Shown here: positions 35,587 through 43,417 of the stretch, one piece after another
How positions within the stretch are numbered: position 1 is the stretch's first letter
Layout of the letters: each line of letters begins with the position of its first letter
Notes under the pieces: model-generated
Databases searched by the model: none
What the model saw: only the letters and a program-made list of their open reading frames with translations
What the model was told of the DNA's origin: nothing
Program-made: the position numbers and the translations under genes
Source of the DNA: Clostridium sp. SM-530-WT-3G
GTDB taxonomy: Bacteria > Bacillota > Clostridia > Clostridiales > Clostridiaceae
Direction: 5' to 3'
NCBI RefSeq assembly: GCF_012843905.1
Contig: NZ_JABAGC010000005.1
Coordinates: 59,911 to 123,910, forward strand
Length of the DNA stretch: 64,000 nt

Positions 35587-36261
35587 TTATACAATTTTGT
35601 GGATAGAATCTTTATCATTTTCCATTTGTTTTATAAATTCTGAAGTTTTATATAGAGTAAATGATCCATTTTCAACTTTTAGAATATGTGTTGAGTATTT
35701 TAGAGCAATTTTTGAATTATGTTCAACGGAAATAATAGTTTTTCCTTTATTAATATTTAAATTTTTTAGTAAAGGATAGATTTCATTTTGGCTTTTTTCA
35801 TCTACGCCTGTAGAAGGTTCATCTAAGATTATTAAATCAGGATCACCTATAAGTGCACGAGCAATAAAGATTCTTTGTTGCTGTCCACCAGATAAATTTC
35901 CTATTAATTTATTCTTAAATTCAGACATGTTAACTTCTTTTAGAACATTATTAACAATTTCTTTATTTTTTATTTTTAAAGCTTTTGCTTGTAAAAGCAA
36001 AAGTTCTTTTACTGTTAATGGAAAATCACTGTTGAAATTATCAACTCGTTGAGGAACATAAGATATTTTTGATGAATCTATAGTAATAATACCTGAATCA
36101 GGTTTTAAAAGTCCTAATATAAGTTTTATTAATGTACTTTTGCAACTTCCATTTTCTCCTAATACAGATACATAAGCTCCTTTAGGAATATTTAAATTAA
36201 TATTCTTGATTAAATTATTTCCTTTTATATAAGAAAAACATAAATTATTTATATTTATCAC
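35587..36261 (-). CDS. Zinc/manganese ABC transporter ATPase (ZnuC-like)
   Basis: The 224-residue ATPase has Walker A GENGSCKST, where a Cys replaces the usual Gly at the fifth position before the invariant Lys, the signature LSGGQQQR, Walker B LIILDEPSTGVD, and H-loop VEHNS. It pairs with the permease downstream and would drive metal import. AAAGGAGTG precedes ATG 36261. A palindromic operator candidate lies in its promoter. Confidence 0.9.
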   Translation of the reverse strand: MININNLCFSYIKGNNLIKNINLNIPKGAYVSVLGENGSCKSTLIKLILGLLKPDSGIITIDSSKISYVPQRVDNFNSDFPLTVKELLLLQAKALKIKNKEIVNNVLKEVNMSEFKNKLIGNLSGGQQQRIFIARALIGDPDLIILDEPSTGVDEKSQNEIYPLLKNLNINKGKTIISVEHNSKIALKYSTHILKVENGSFTLYKTSEFIKQMENDKDSIHKIV

Positions 36262-36275
36262 AAAATCACTCCTTT

Positions 36276-36316
36276 AACAAAAATATATTATACAACTAAA
36301 TGCAAATGACTTGCAA
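36276..36316 (-). promoter_or_regulatory. Promoter and palindromic operator of the metal ABC operon
   Basis: On the minus strand TTGCAA (36311-36316) and TATAAT (near 36287-36292) are 18 bases apart. TGCAA-ATGAC-TTGCA (36301-36315) is a perfect 5-bp inverted repeat overlapping the -35 box and spacer, the position expected for a metal-dependent repressor. Confidence 0.6.
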
Positions 36317-36427
36317 TGAAAAAATATATATTAATAAAAATTAAGTGAAAAGTAATGTTATTGTAGTTGAATAATAAATTCTATTGTTATAAAATTATTA
36401 AGAAAAATATAGAAAGGAATCAAAAAA

Positions 36428-37615
36428 ATGAGGAAAGTTGTCTGCGTGATAATCCCTTTTTTTGTAGTATTAATATGTTTATATTTTTTAAATTCTTTTC
36501 TTGATAGAAATATTAATATTATGCTAGAAAAAAAAGGATTAAATTGGGCAAGCAAAGAGTATGAGAGTGTTTATAAAGATCAGGGAGTGAGGTTTAATAG
36601 CTATTTTGCAGATAAAGATTATGTATTATTACAAGCTACATCTGAGTTAAAGGTACCTATAACAGAAAATCCTAGAAATTTTTTCCCTGCTGAAGGAATG
36701 AATAATATTGAAACAGTAGGAGTACAGGGATGGCAAAGTATAACTCAAGCAGAGATACTTGGGAGTGAGGTAACTGAAAACAAAAATAGAAAAGTAGCTT
36801 TAGTAGTATCTCCACAATGGTTCTACTACAAAGATGGAGTACCTACAGAAAATTTTCAGAGCAGTTTTGCACCAGTTCAATTCTATAGTTTTTTAGATAA
36901 TCCACGTATTACTGAAGAACATAAAAGAAAATACACTTTAAGAATGAGTGAATTATTAACAGGAAGTGTACAGTATTTTCCAGAAAAATTATATGCAAAG
37001 TTATATAACAGAAATGATATCATAAGCAATACTATTGGTTTTGTATTTAAACCATATTTTTTTATGAGGAAAAATATAGTCGAGTTTAAGGATAAGGGAA
37101 TGTTGTATAAAAAGCTAAAGTTATTATCTGATAAAACTGAAGAAACAGATAATAATTTTAGAAGTGTAGATTGGAGTAAGGAATTAATTAGTGCTGATGA
37201 GGAAGCTAAAAAAAGTATAACAAATAATGATTATTGGGTATGTGATAAATTTTATGATGAAAATAAAATGGAATTAGAGAAGAAAAAAGATTATTTAAGT
37301 AAATATAATATTCTCGATTCAAAAGAATATGATGATTATGAACTTTATTTAGACATATGCAATGACTTAGGAATTAAGCCATATATAATTTTATTACCTA
37401 CAAACGGAAAGTGGTATGATGAACTTGGATTAAAGAAAAATGAAAGAGATGAGTTCTATAAAAAGGCTAGAAGAGAAGCTGAAGATAGAGGATTTGAAGT
37501 TGTGGATTATGCCGATAAAGAATATACCCCATACTTTATGTATGACGCTTCACACTTTGGTTGGGAAGGATGGCTTGATGTAGATAAAAAGATATATGAG
37601 CATTTTAAGAATTAA
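36428..37615 (+). CDS. dltD: DltD-like protein, first copy (diverged)
   Basis: DltD is a membrane-anchored SGNH-type enzyme needed for D-alanylation of teichoic acids. The 395-residue protein has one N-terminal helix (about 4-24) and an extracellular domain. The nucleophile block reads LLQATSELKVP (Ser72) rather than the usual GSSEL; the C-terminal Asp-His block is YDASHFGWEGW. A Ser, an Asp and a His are therefore still present, but two residues next to the Ser are changed. AGAAAGGAA precedes ATG 36428. The second copy begins 94 bases later. It may have a different acceptor or partner. Confidence 0.87.
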   Translation: MRKVVCVIIPFFVVLICLYFLNSFLDRNINIMLEKKGLNWASKEYESVYKDQGVRFNSYFADKDYVLLQATSELKVPITENPRNFFPAEGMNNIETVGVQGWQSITQAEILGSEVTENKNRKVALVVSPQWFYYKDGVPTENFQSSFAPVQFYSFLDNPRITEEHKRKYTLRMSELLTGSVQYFPEKLYAKLYNRNDIISNTIGFVFKPYFFMRKNIVEFKDKGMLYKKLKLLSDKTEETDNNFRSVDWSKELISADEEAKKSITNNDYWVCDKFYDENKMELEKKKDYLSKYNILDSKEYDDYELYLDICNDLGIKPYIILLPTNGKWYDELGLKKNERDEFYKKARREAEDRGFEVVDYADKEYTPYFMYDASHFGWEGWLDVDKKIYEHFKN

Positions 37616-37709
37616 TAAGTTGTTTTTTTACCTTTAGTTTTACCTCAATTATATAGGGCACTTTGTACATGAAATAGGAAAAGATGAATTACGAAAGGAG
37701 AATGGCTTA

Positions 37710-38897
37710 GTGTTAAGAAAAATTTTATGTATTATATGTCCAATTGCTTTTTTAATAATGACGCCTGTTTTTTTAGATAAGTATTTAGATGAGAAAATAG
37801 ATAATTTACTTGTTCAAAAAGATACAAGCGCAATAAATAGGGAATATGGAAGTATTTACAAGGGGAGAGGTAAGAAGTTTAATGATTATGCTGTTGAAAA
37901 TGGAGATGTTATGCTTCAAGGGTCTTCAGAATTAGGATCGCCAGTATCACAGGTACCTGCAAACTTTTTCCCTATAGATGGAATGGATCCATTAATAACA
38001 AGTGGAAGAGCATATGCTCAACACATAAATCAGTTATCTGTTTTAGGAAGTGAAGACAATACTGATAAAGAAAGAAAAGTAGCATTAATGTTATCACTTC
38101 AATGGTTTGACCAAAAAGATGGGATTGATCCAGGAAGCTTTCAAGCAAATTTTGCACCAGTTCAATTTTATAGTCTTTTAGCAAATGACAAGATTAGTGA
38201 TGAAAATAAGATGAAATATGCAGAAAGAGTAGAAACATTACTTGACTCAAGTCAACAGTTTACGCCAGAAAAGCTTTATGCAAAACTTTATACAAGTGAT
38301 GGTTTTGTTGATAAAGTAGCTAGAGTTGTATTTTATCCATACTTTACTGGAAGAAAGGTGATAGTTGATTTAAAAGATAAAGGGCTTTTATATAAAAAGT
38401 TAAAGGAGCTTCCAAACAAAGAAAATGTTACAGCTAGAACTGTAGATTGGGATGAAGAGTCGAAAAAGGCTCAAAGTGAAGCAGAAGCAAAAACAACAAA
38501 TAATGATTTTTACGTATATGATTCTTATTATGATACATATTTACGTAATGGACTGGAATCATTTAAAGATTCTAAGAGTGATATAAAGCTTATGGAGTCT
38601 AAGGAATTTGATGATTATCAATTATATCTAGATATATGTAAAGATTTAGGCATCGAACCGTATATAATAATTATGCCTACTAATGGAAGATGGTATGATT
38701 ATACAGGTTTAAGTAAAGAAGATAGAGATGAATTTTATGATAAAGTAGAAGAAATGGCAGAAGAAAAAGGTTTTGAAGTATTAAACCTAAAAGATGAAGA
38801 ATATACTCCATATTTTATGTGTGACGTAATGCATTTAGGAACAAAGGGGTGGCTTAAAGTTGATAAAGAAATTTATGAACATTTTAAAGAACAATAG
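37710..38897 (+). CDS. dltD: DltD, second copy (canonical)
   Basis: This 395-residue paralogue has an N-terminal membrane helix and the canonical motif MLQGSSELGSPV (Ser73) with the C-terminal CDVMHLGTKGW. It is clearly related to the first copy along its whole length (for example FAPVQFYS, ARTVDW/FRSVDW and LYLDIC.DLGI..YII). The start is GTG 37710, preceded by AAAGGAGAATGG; no ATG is suitably placed. dltX overlaps its 3' end by 23 bases. Confidence 0.92.
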   Translation: MLRKILCIICPIAFLIMTPVFLDKYLDEKIDNLLVQKDTSAINREYGSIYKGRGKKFNDYAVENGDVMLQGSSELGSPVSQVPANFFPIDGMDPLITSGRAYAQHINQLSVLGSEDNTDKERKVALMLSLQWFDQKDGIDPGSFQANFAPVQFYSLLANDKISDENKMKYAERVETLLDSSQQFTPEKLYAKLYTSDGFVDKVARVVFYPYFTGRKVIVDLKDKGLLYKKLKELPNKENVTARTVDWDEESKKAQSEAEAKTTNNDFYVYDSYYDTYLRNGLESFKDSKSDIKLMESKEFDDYQLYLDICKDLGIEPYIIIMPTNGRWYDYTGLSKEDRDEFYDKVEEMAEEKGFEVLNLKDEEYTPYFMCDVMHLGTKGWLKVDKEIYEHFKEQ

Positions 38898-39003
38898 TGA
38901 TATTGTATTTTCAATAGTTGCTACAATAACAATTGTTTCAGCTATATGTATATTAGTATTTGAACCTTTTGGCGAAGTACATTTTATATATAATCAATTC
39001 TAG
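38875..39003 (+). CDS. dltX: DltX, small D-alanylation protein
   Basis: ATG 38875 opens a 42-residue frame (+1 relative to dltD) with one membrane helix, IVFSIVATITIVSAICILVF, and the typical DltX ending FIYNQF. DltX is a short membrane peptide of dlt operons that hands the activated D-alanine system to the extracellular side; its conserved C-terminal F-I-Y-N-x-F motif is well matched. It overlaps the end of dltD by 23 bases and ends 12 bases before dltA. Its ribosome-binding site is weak, so translation is probably coupled to dltD. Confidence 0.88.
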   Translation: MNILKNNSDIVFSIVATITIVSAICILVFEPFGEVHFIYNQF

Positions 39004-39015
39004 GGAGTGAGAGAA

Positions 39016-40530
39016 ATGAAAATTTTAAGAGCTATAAAGAAATATTCTGAAACGGATAGAATTGCATTAACTTGCGATGGAGAGTCTATGTCATATAAAG
39101 AATTAGACAACATATCAGAAGCTATAGCTGCATATTTATTAAATGAATTTGGAAATGATAGAACTCCAATTATCCTATATGGAAATAAAGAAAATTATAT
39201 GATGGCAGTTATGATGGCAGCATTAAAGTCAGGAAGAGCTTATGTTCCAATAGATGTAAGTTATCCTAAGGAAAGAGTAGAAACTATACAAAGTGAAGTA
39301 AAAGCTAAGGTTATATTTGATTTTAGTGAAGGAAATGATTTTAATAGTGCTAAAATTTTAAAAGAAGATGATGTAGAAAAAATAGTGGCTGAGTTTTTAC
39401 ATATAAATGTAGATGAAAAAGAATGGGTAAAAGAAGATGAAAATGCTTATATACTATTTACCTCAGGAAGTACAGGAAAGCCAAAAGGAGTTCAAATAAG
39501 TAGTAATAATCTTGATAATTTTGTTGAATGGATGGCAGATTATTTAAAATTAGATGAAAGTGAAGGCGTATTTATGAATCAGGCTGCATATTCATTTGAT
39601 TTATCTGTAACATCTATTTATCCAGGATTATGCTATGGAAAGACATTACACGGACTATCAAAGAAAACACTTGCAAATTTAAAAAGTCTATTTGAAGATT
39701 TAACAAATTCAAATATTAATATATGGGTATCAACACCATCATTTGCAGGAATGTGTGTTGTAGAAGATAGTTTTAATAGCAACATGCTTCCAGGACTTGA
39801 AGCTATGGTGTTTGTAGGAGAAGTACTTCCTAAGACATTATGTGAAGAACTTCTTAATAGATTCCCTAATACAAGAATAATAAATGGTTATGGACCTACA
39901 GAAGCAACTGTAGCAGTTAGTGCTAATGATATGAATAGAGAATTGTTACATAAGGAAGGTAGTTTACCTATTGGATATCCTATGAAGACTTCTGTGGTAA
40001 AGATAGTAGATGAAGAAGGTAATGAAGTATCTGATAACGTAAAAGGCGAAATAATTATAGTTGGACCTAGTGTTAGTAAGGGATATTTTAATAATCCAGA
40101 AAAAACAGAAGAATCATTTTTCTATGATGAGTATAAGGGAGAAAAATGTAGAGCATATAAGACTGGTGATTTAGGTTATTATGTTGATGGAAACTTATAC
40201 TACTGTGGAAGAAAAGATTTTCAAATAAAATTAAATGGATATAGAATAGAAATAGAAGATATAGAAAATAATCTTATTAGAGTAAGCAATGTAAAAAATG
40301 CAGCAGTAGTTCCAGTAAAGAAGGATGATAAGATTGCATATCTTACTGCTTTTATTGAACTTCAAGAAGATAATGGTTTAAGTAACTTAAAAAATGGAAT
40401 TGCAATTAAAAAGGAATTAGGACAGCTGATACCATCATATATGATTCCAAGAAATATTAAGATAGTTAAAGAATTTCCTACTAATGTTAATGGTAAGATA
40501 GACAGGAAAAAATTATTGGAGGAAGTATAA
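39016..40530 (+). CDS. dltA: D-alanine--D-alanyl carrier protein ligase DltA
   Basis: DltA adenylates D-alanine and loads it on DltC. The 504-residue adenylation enzyme has YILFTSGSTGKPKGVQIS (P-loop), NGYGPTEATVAVS, YKTGDLGYYVDG, the hinge region GRKDFQIKLNGYRIE, and the catalytic lysine in NVNGKIDRKKL. The start is ATG 39016 with GGGAGTGAGAG ahead; GTG 39007 overlaps that site. Its stop codon overlaps the dltB start (TAATG). Confidence 0.96.
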   Translation: MKILRAIKKYSETDRIALTCDGESMSYKELDNISEAIAAYLLNEFGNDRTPIILYGNKENYMMAVMMAALKSGRAYVPIDVSYPKERVETIQSEVKAKVIFDFSEGNDFNSAKILKEDDVEKIVAEFLHINVDEKEWVKEDENAYILFTSGSTGKPKGVQISSNNLDNFVEWMADYLKLDESEGVFMNQAAYSFDLSVTSIYPGLCYGKTLHGLSKKTLANLKSLFEDLTNSNINIWVSTPSFAGMCVVEDSFNSNMLPGLEAMVFVGEVLPKTLCEELLNRFPNTRIINGYGPTEATVAVSANDMNRELLHKEGSLPIGYPMKTSVVKIVDEEGNEVSDNVKGEIIIVGPSVSKGYFNNPEKTEESFFYDEYKGEKCRAYKTGDLGYYVDGNLYYCGRKDFQIKLNGYRIEIEDIENNLIRVSNVKNAAVVPVKKDDKIAYLTAFIELQEDNGLSNLKNGIAIKKELGQLIPSYMIPRNIKIVKEFPTNVNGKIDRKKLLEEV

Positions 40531-41684
40531 TGAGTTTTACACAATATGGTGATTATTTTTACCTGTATATTTCATTCTTAGCACTAATACCAGCAATTAT
40601 TATGGGGCTTTTTAAGAAGAAAACAAGATATTATGGACTTATTCTTTCAGCTCTTATGGCTTTTCTTATAATGGGAAGGGGATTAGGACTAATATTATTT
40701 ATTGCATTTATTATTGGAGAAACATTTGTTATATATACATATTTATATATAAGAAAAAGGACTGATAATAAATATGTTTATTACTTATTTTTATTTTTCT
40801 CAATGTTGCCTGTAATAATAACTAAATTTGCAGGACTTACAAGATATGCATCTACTATAGGATTTATAGGACTATCGTATCTTAACTTTAGAGCTATTCA
40901 AATGGTTATTGAAATATATGATGGAAAAATAAAAGATGTAAATTTCTTTACATATTTATACTTTTTGATATTTTATCCAACTTTAAGCTCAGGACCTATA
41001 GATAGATGGAAGAGATTTGAAGAGGATTTAGATAAAAAGTTAGAAAAAAATGAGTATATAAAGGAATATTTCGTTCCAGGTTTTAAAAAATTAATTATAG
41101 CAGTACTTTATAAGTTTGTAATTGCTTATCTCATAGATACTTATTGGATAGGAGTAATACCGGCAGAAAAAACATTATTTAATACAATAAGTTATATGTA
41201 TGCATATACATTGTATTTATTCTTTGATTTTGCTGGGTATAGCTTATTTGCAATTGGAACAGGATATATTCTAGGAATAAAAGTGCCAGAAAACTTTAAT
41301 AAACCATTTATAAGTAAAGATATGAAGGAATTCTGGACTAGATGGCATATTTCATTATCTAGATGGTTTGGAGATTATATTTTTTCAAGATTTGTATTAA
41401 ATTCAATGAGGAAAAAGAGATTTAAAAGTAGATTTACAGCATCCCATGTAGCACAGATTTTAACAATGTTTGTAATGGGGTTATGGCATGGATTAACAGT
41501 ATACTATATACTATATGGTTTATATCAAGGTGTAGTATTAGTTTTAACAGATATATATCAAAGAAAATCTAAATTTTATAAAAAGCATAAAAAGAATAAA
41601 GTTTTCAATTGTATTCAAGTAGTAGTTACATTCCATATTGTTTCATTTGGTATGCTACTATTTTCAGGATACTTATTTAAATAA
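40530..41684 (+). CDS. dltB: MBOAT-family D-alanyl transfer protein DltB
   Basis: DltB is a membrane-bound O-acyltransferase that moves D-alanine from DltC across the membrane. The 384-residue protein has about 11-12 helices. The MBOAT blocks are seen: YPTLSSGPIDRWKRF, NFNKPFISKDMKEFWTRWHI with SLSRWFGDYI, and the catalytic histidine in FVMGLWHGLTVYY. It overlaps dltA by one base. dltC follows after 78 bases that contain a small hairpin. Confidence 0.95.
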   Translation: MSFTQYGDYFYLYISFLALIPAIIMGLFKKKTRYYGLILSALMAFLIMGRGLGLILFIAFIIGETFVIYTYLYIRKRTDNKYVYYLFLFFSMLPVIITKFAGLTRYASTIGFIGLSYLNFRAIQMVIEIYDGKIKDVNFFTYLYFLIFYPTLSSGPIDRWKRFEEDLDKKLEKNEYIKEYFVPGFKKLIIAVLYKFVIAYLIDTYWIGVIPAEKTLFNTISYMYAYTLYLFFDFAGYSLFAIGTGYILGIKVPENFNKPFISKDMKEFWTRWHISLSRWFGDYIFSRFVLNSMRKKRFKSRFTASHVAQILTMFVMGLWHGLTVYYILYGLYQGVVLVLTDIYQRKSKFYKKHKKNKVFNCIQVVVTFHIVSFGMLLFSGYLFK

Positions 41685-41703
41685 AATAAACTAAATATTG
41701 AGA

Positions 41704-41733
41704 TGTAGCGTTAGTAAAGCTATTATTGCTACA
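41704..41733 (+). other. Small hairpin between dltB and dltC
   Basis: TGTAGC (41704-41709) pairs with GCTACA (41728-41733). No T-run follows, so it is more likely a stability or processing element than a terminator; carrier protein is usually needed in excess. Confidence 0.4.
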
Positions 41734-41762
41734 GCTTAAGTGTTAAAAGGAGCAGATTAAAA

Positions 41763-41993
41763 ATGAAAGAAAAGGTAATTGAAATTTTTACAGATGTTAC
41801 AGGAAGTGATGAACTTCAAGAAGATTTAGACTTAAATTTATTTGAAGCTGGGTTATTAGATTCATTAGCTATAATAGAAGTACTTCTTCAAATAGAAGAA
41901 AGATTAGGAATCAAATTACAACCAACAGATCTTGAAAGAGAAGATATGGCAACAGTAAATAATTTAACAGCTTTCTTAGAAAACTGGAACTAA
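41763..41993 (+). CDS. dltC: D-alanyl carrier protein DltC
   Basis: DltC is the acyl-carrier protein that holds D-alanine on a 4'-phosphopantetheine arm. The 76-residue length is usual, and the attachment site is Ser34 in FEAGLLDSLAII. It is the last gene of the operon, with AAAAGGAGCAG before ATG 41763 and a strong terminator after it. Confidence 0.95.
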   Translation: MKEKVIEIFTDVTGSDELQEDLDLNLFEAGLLDSLAIIEVLLQIEERLGIKLQPTDLEREDMATVNNLTAFLENWN

Positions 41994-42061
41994 TAAAATC
42001 TTAATTGATAAATATTTATAAGTAATTAAATACGAGAACAATAAATATTTTGATATATAAT

Positions 42062-42088
42062 AAAAAACGGCTTTATGCCGTTTTTTTT
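42062..42088 (+). terminator. Terminator of the dlt operon
   Basis: AAAAAACGGC pairs with GCCGTTTTTT across a 5-base loop, followed by more T. It also lies just past the stop codon of the convergent minus-strand gene. Confidence 0.92.
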
Positions 42089-42104
42089 GTTGAGTTATTT
42101 ATAT

Positions 42105-42512
42105 TTAATTATCAACAGAAGAAAGCTTCCAAATTCCAGCATCAGTTTTTGTAAATGTTCCTATTAATGAAGTATTTTTATGAGGTTTAGATTTTGAAAG
42201 GCCAAAAACTTCTACAACAGCTGTATTATTGTCTTTAGACATGATATTTATATGTTGTACACGTAGAAGTTTATTTTTAGATATTAATCTAGAAGTAAAA
42301 TTGTATTCAACTGAAAAGCATAGATCTGTACAATTTGTATTTACATACAGGCTATGAGTAGTTAAAAATGAAGTAATAAATATAATAGCTATGGAGATAA
42401 TAAAAAAGGAATTATTTTTTTTATAATATAATTGATGTGTTTTTCTTGAATGGTGTTTTAAAGGTTTACTTTTTTTCGTAGTGTAATCTTTGTGAAAAGA
42501 TACATTATTAAT
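42105..42512 (-). CDS. Hidden membrane-anchored protein with apparent ATT start
   Basis: This frame is open for 135 codons from 42512 to a TAA at 42105-42107, with no ATG, GTG or TTG near its 5' end. GGAGGT (42520-42525 on the minus strand) stands 7 bases before an ATT at 42512, ideal spacing. The product would be basic at the N-terminus (NNVSFHKDYTTKKSKPLKHH), have one membrane helix (FFIISIAIIFITSFLTTHSL, about 39-58), and an outside domain of about 75 residues ending FTKTDAGIWKLSSVDN. An alternative is ATG 42505 with a one-base slip in the A7 run near 42471-42477. I do not recognise the family. Confidence 0.7.
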   Translation of the reverse strand: MNNVSFHKDYTTKKSKPLKHHSRKTHQLYYKKNNSFFIISIAIIFITSFLTTHSLYVNTNCTDLCFSVEYNFTSRLISKNKLLRVQHINIMSKDNNTAVVEVFGLSKSKPHKNTSLIGTFTKTDAGIWKLSSVDN

Positions 42513-42913
42513 ATTATGGACCTCCTTTACATAATTTATATAAATATTTTACCATATTTTAATATGAGACTGGACTTATTTATGAAAATATAATTAGGTA
42601 TGGATTAAAAAAATATTAAGTAAATTTCATACTTAATAATATAAATTTTATAATATGGGTAATATTATCTTACATGTATAAAACTATTAATAAATTAGAC
42701 TAAATTAAACTTTTTTTGATATAATTTAGTAGAAAAATATACTTGTAAAAATATTATGGAGTGTCACAAAGATAAGATAGGAAGCTATTAGAAGTTAAAT
42801 ATTATTGATTATGATTTAAATTTTTGATTTTTATGAAGTTAATAATCTTAAGATTAAGAATTAAACTAATGTGACAGTTAAATAAAATATAATAATTATA
42901 GGATGGTGCTGTT
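42513..42913. other. Intergenic region before the 134-residue acidic protein
   Basis: No gene is visible in this 401-base AT-rich stretch. It must carry the promoter of the minus-strand gene. TGTCACA (about 42763-42769) and TGTGACA (about 42871-42877) form a 7-bp inverted repeat spanning about 115 bases of leader ahead of the plus-strand gene; its meaning is unknown. Confidence 0.4.
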
Positions 42914-43318
42914 ATGGATTTTTCAAGCCTAGTATTAATGGAAAAGGATAAAGAAACAGGATTTATAAAAAAAGAGTTAGGAAGCTTTGAAGTAAATGAA
43001 GGTGCTTTATATGTGACAAAGCTTTATGTATTAGATGATACTGTTTATATGTATTTTGATACAAGTAAAAATGTAGAAGAATGGGAGTATTCTGCAATTT
43101 ATGATTTATTTGATGTAGAACCATTTGAAGAAAAGGGATACGAAGTACAAGAAGATTTAGATGAATATAATCCAACATATATAATAAATTTTAAATATGA
43201 AGATGATTATCAAGTTATGAAAGAAAAAATTAATGAATGTGTTTCATTAATAGATCAAGAAATGACTAACGTATTTGAAGCAATAAAAGGAAAAGAAGAC
43301 GAATATAAAGAAGACTAA
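42914..43318 (+). CDS. Conserved acidic hypothetical protein (DUF6762-like)
   Basis: This 134-residue protein (MDFSSLVLMEKDKETGFIKK, then ELGSFEVNEGALYVTKLYVL) is probably of the clostridial DUF6762 family, named from memory. It is acidic, cytosolic by appearance, with mixed alpha/beta character and a lysine/glutamate-rich tail. No catalytic motif is visible. The ribosome-binding site AGGATGGTG precedes ATG 42914. A hairpin (GTTGAGA...TCTCAAC, about 43324-43352) follows the gene. Confidence 0.75.
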   Translation: MDFSSLVLMEKDKETGFIKKELGSFEVNEGALYVTKLYVLDDTVYMYFDTSKNVEEWEYSAIYDLFDVEPFEEKGYEVQEDLDEYNPTYIINFKYEDDYQVMKEKINECVSLIDQEMTNVFEAIKGKEDEYKED

Positions 43319-43371
43319 AATCAGTTGAGAGTTGAAAACATAAATCTCAACTAGATCTTATTTAAAGGATG

Positions 43372-43399
43372 TCAATTGTTAACTGTTACCTGTTAACTG
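43372..43399 (-). repeat. CAGTTRN-type heptamers, copy 3 (inverted)
   Basis: On the minus strand the stretch reads CAGTTAA-CAGGTAA-CAGTTAA-CAATTGA. It ends 5 bases before the pepF ribosome-binding site. Confidence 0.55.
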
Positions 43400-43417
43400 A
43401 AGAAAGGGGTTGTTATT

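Noticed and set aside
36358..36555. 65-codon minus-strand frame upstream of the metal ABC operon
   Set aside because: It overlaps the start of dltD, has no ribosome-binding site, and is composed of AT-driven Phe/Ile codons.
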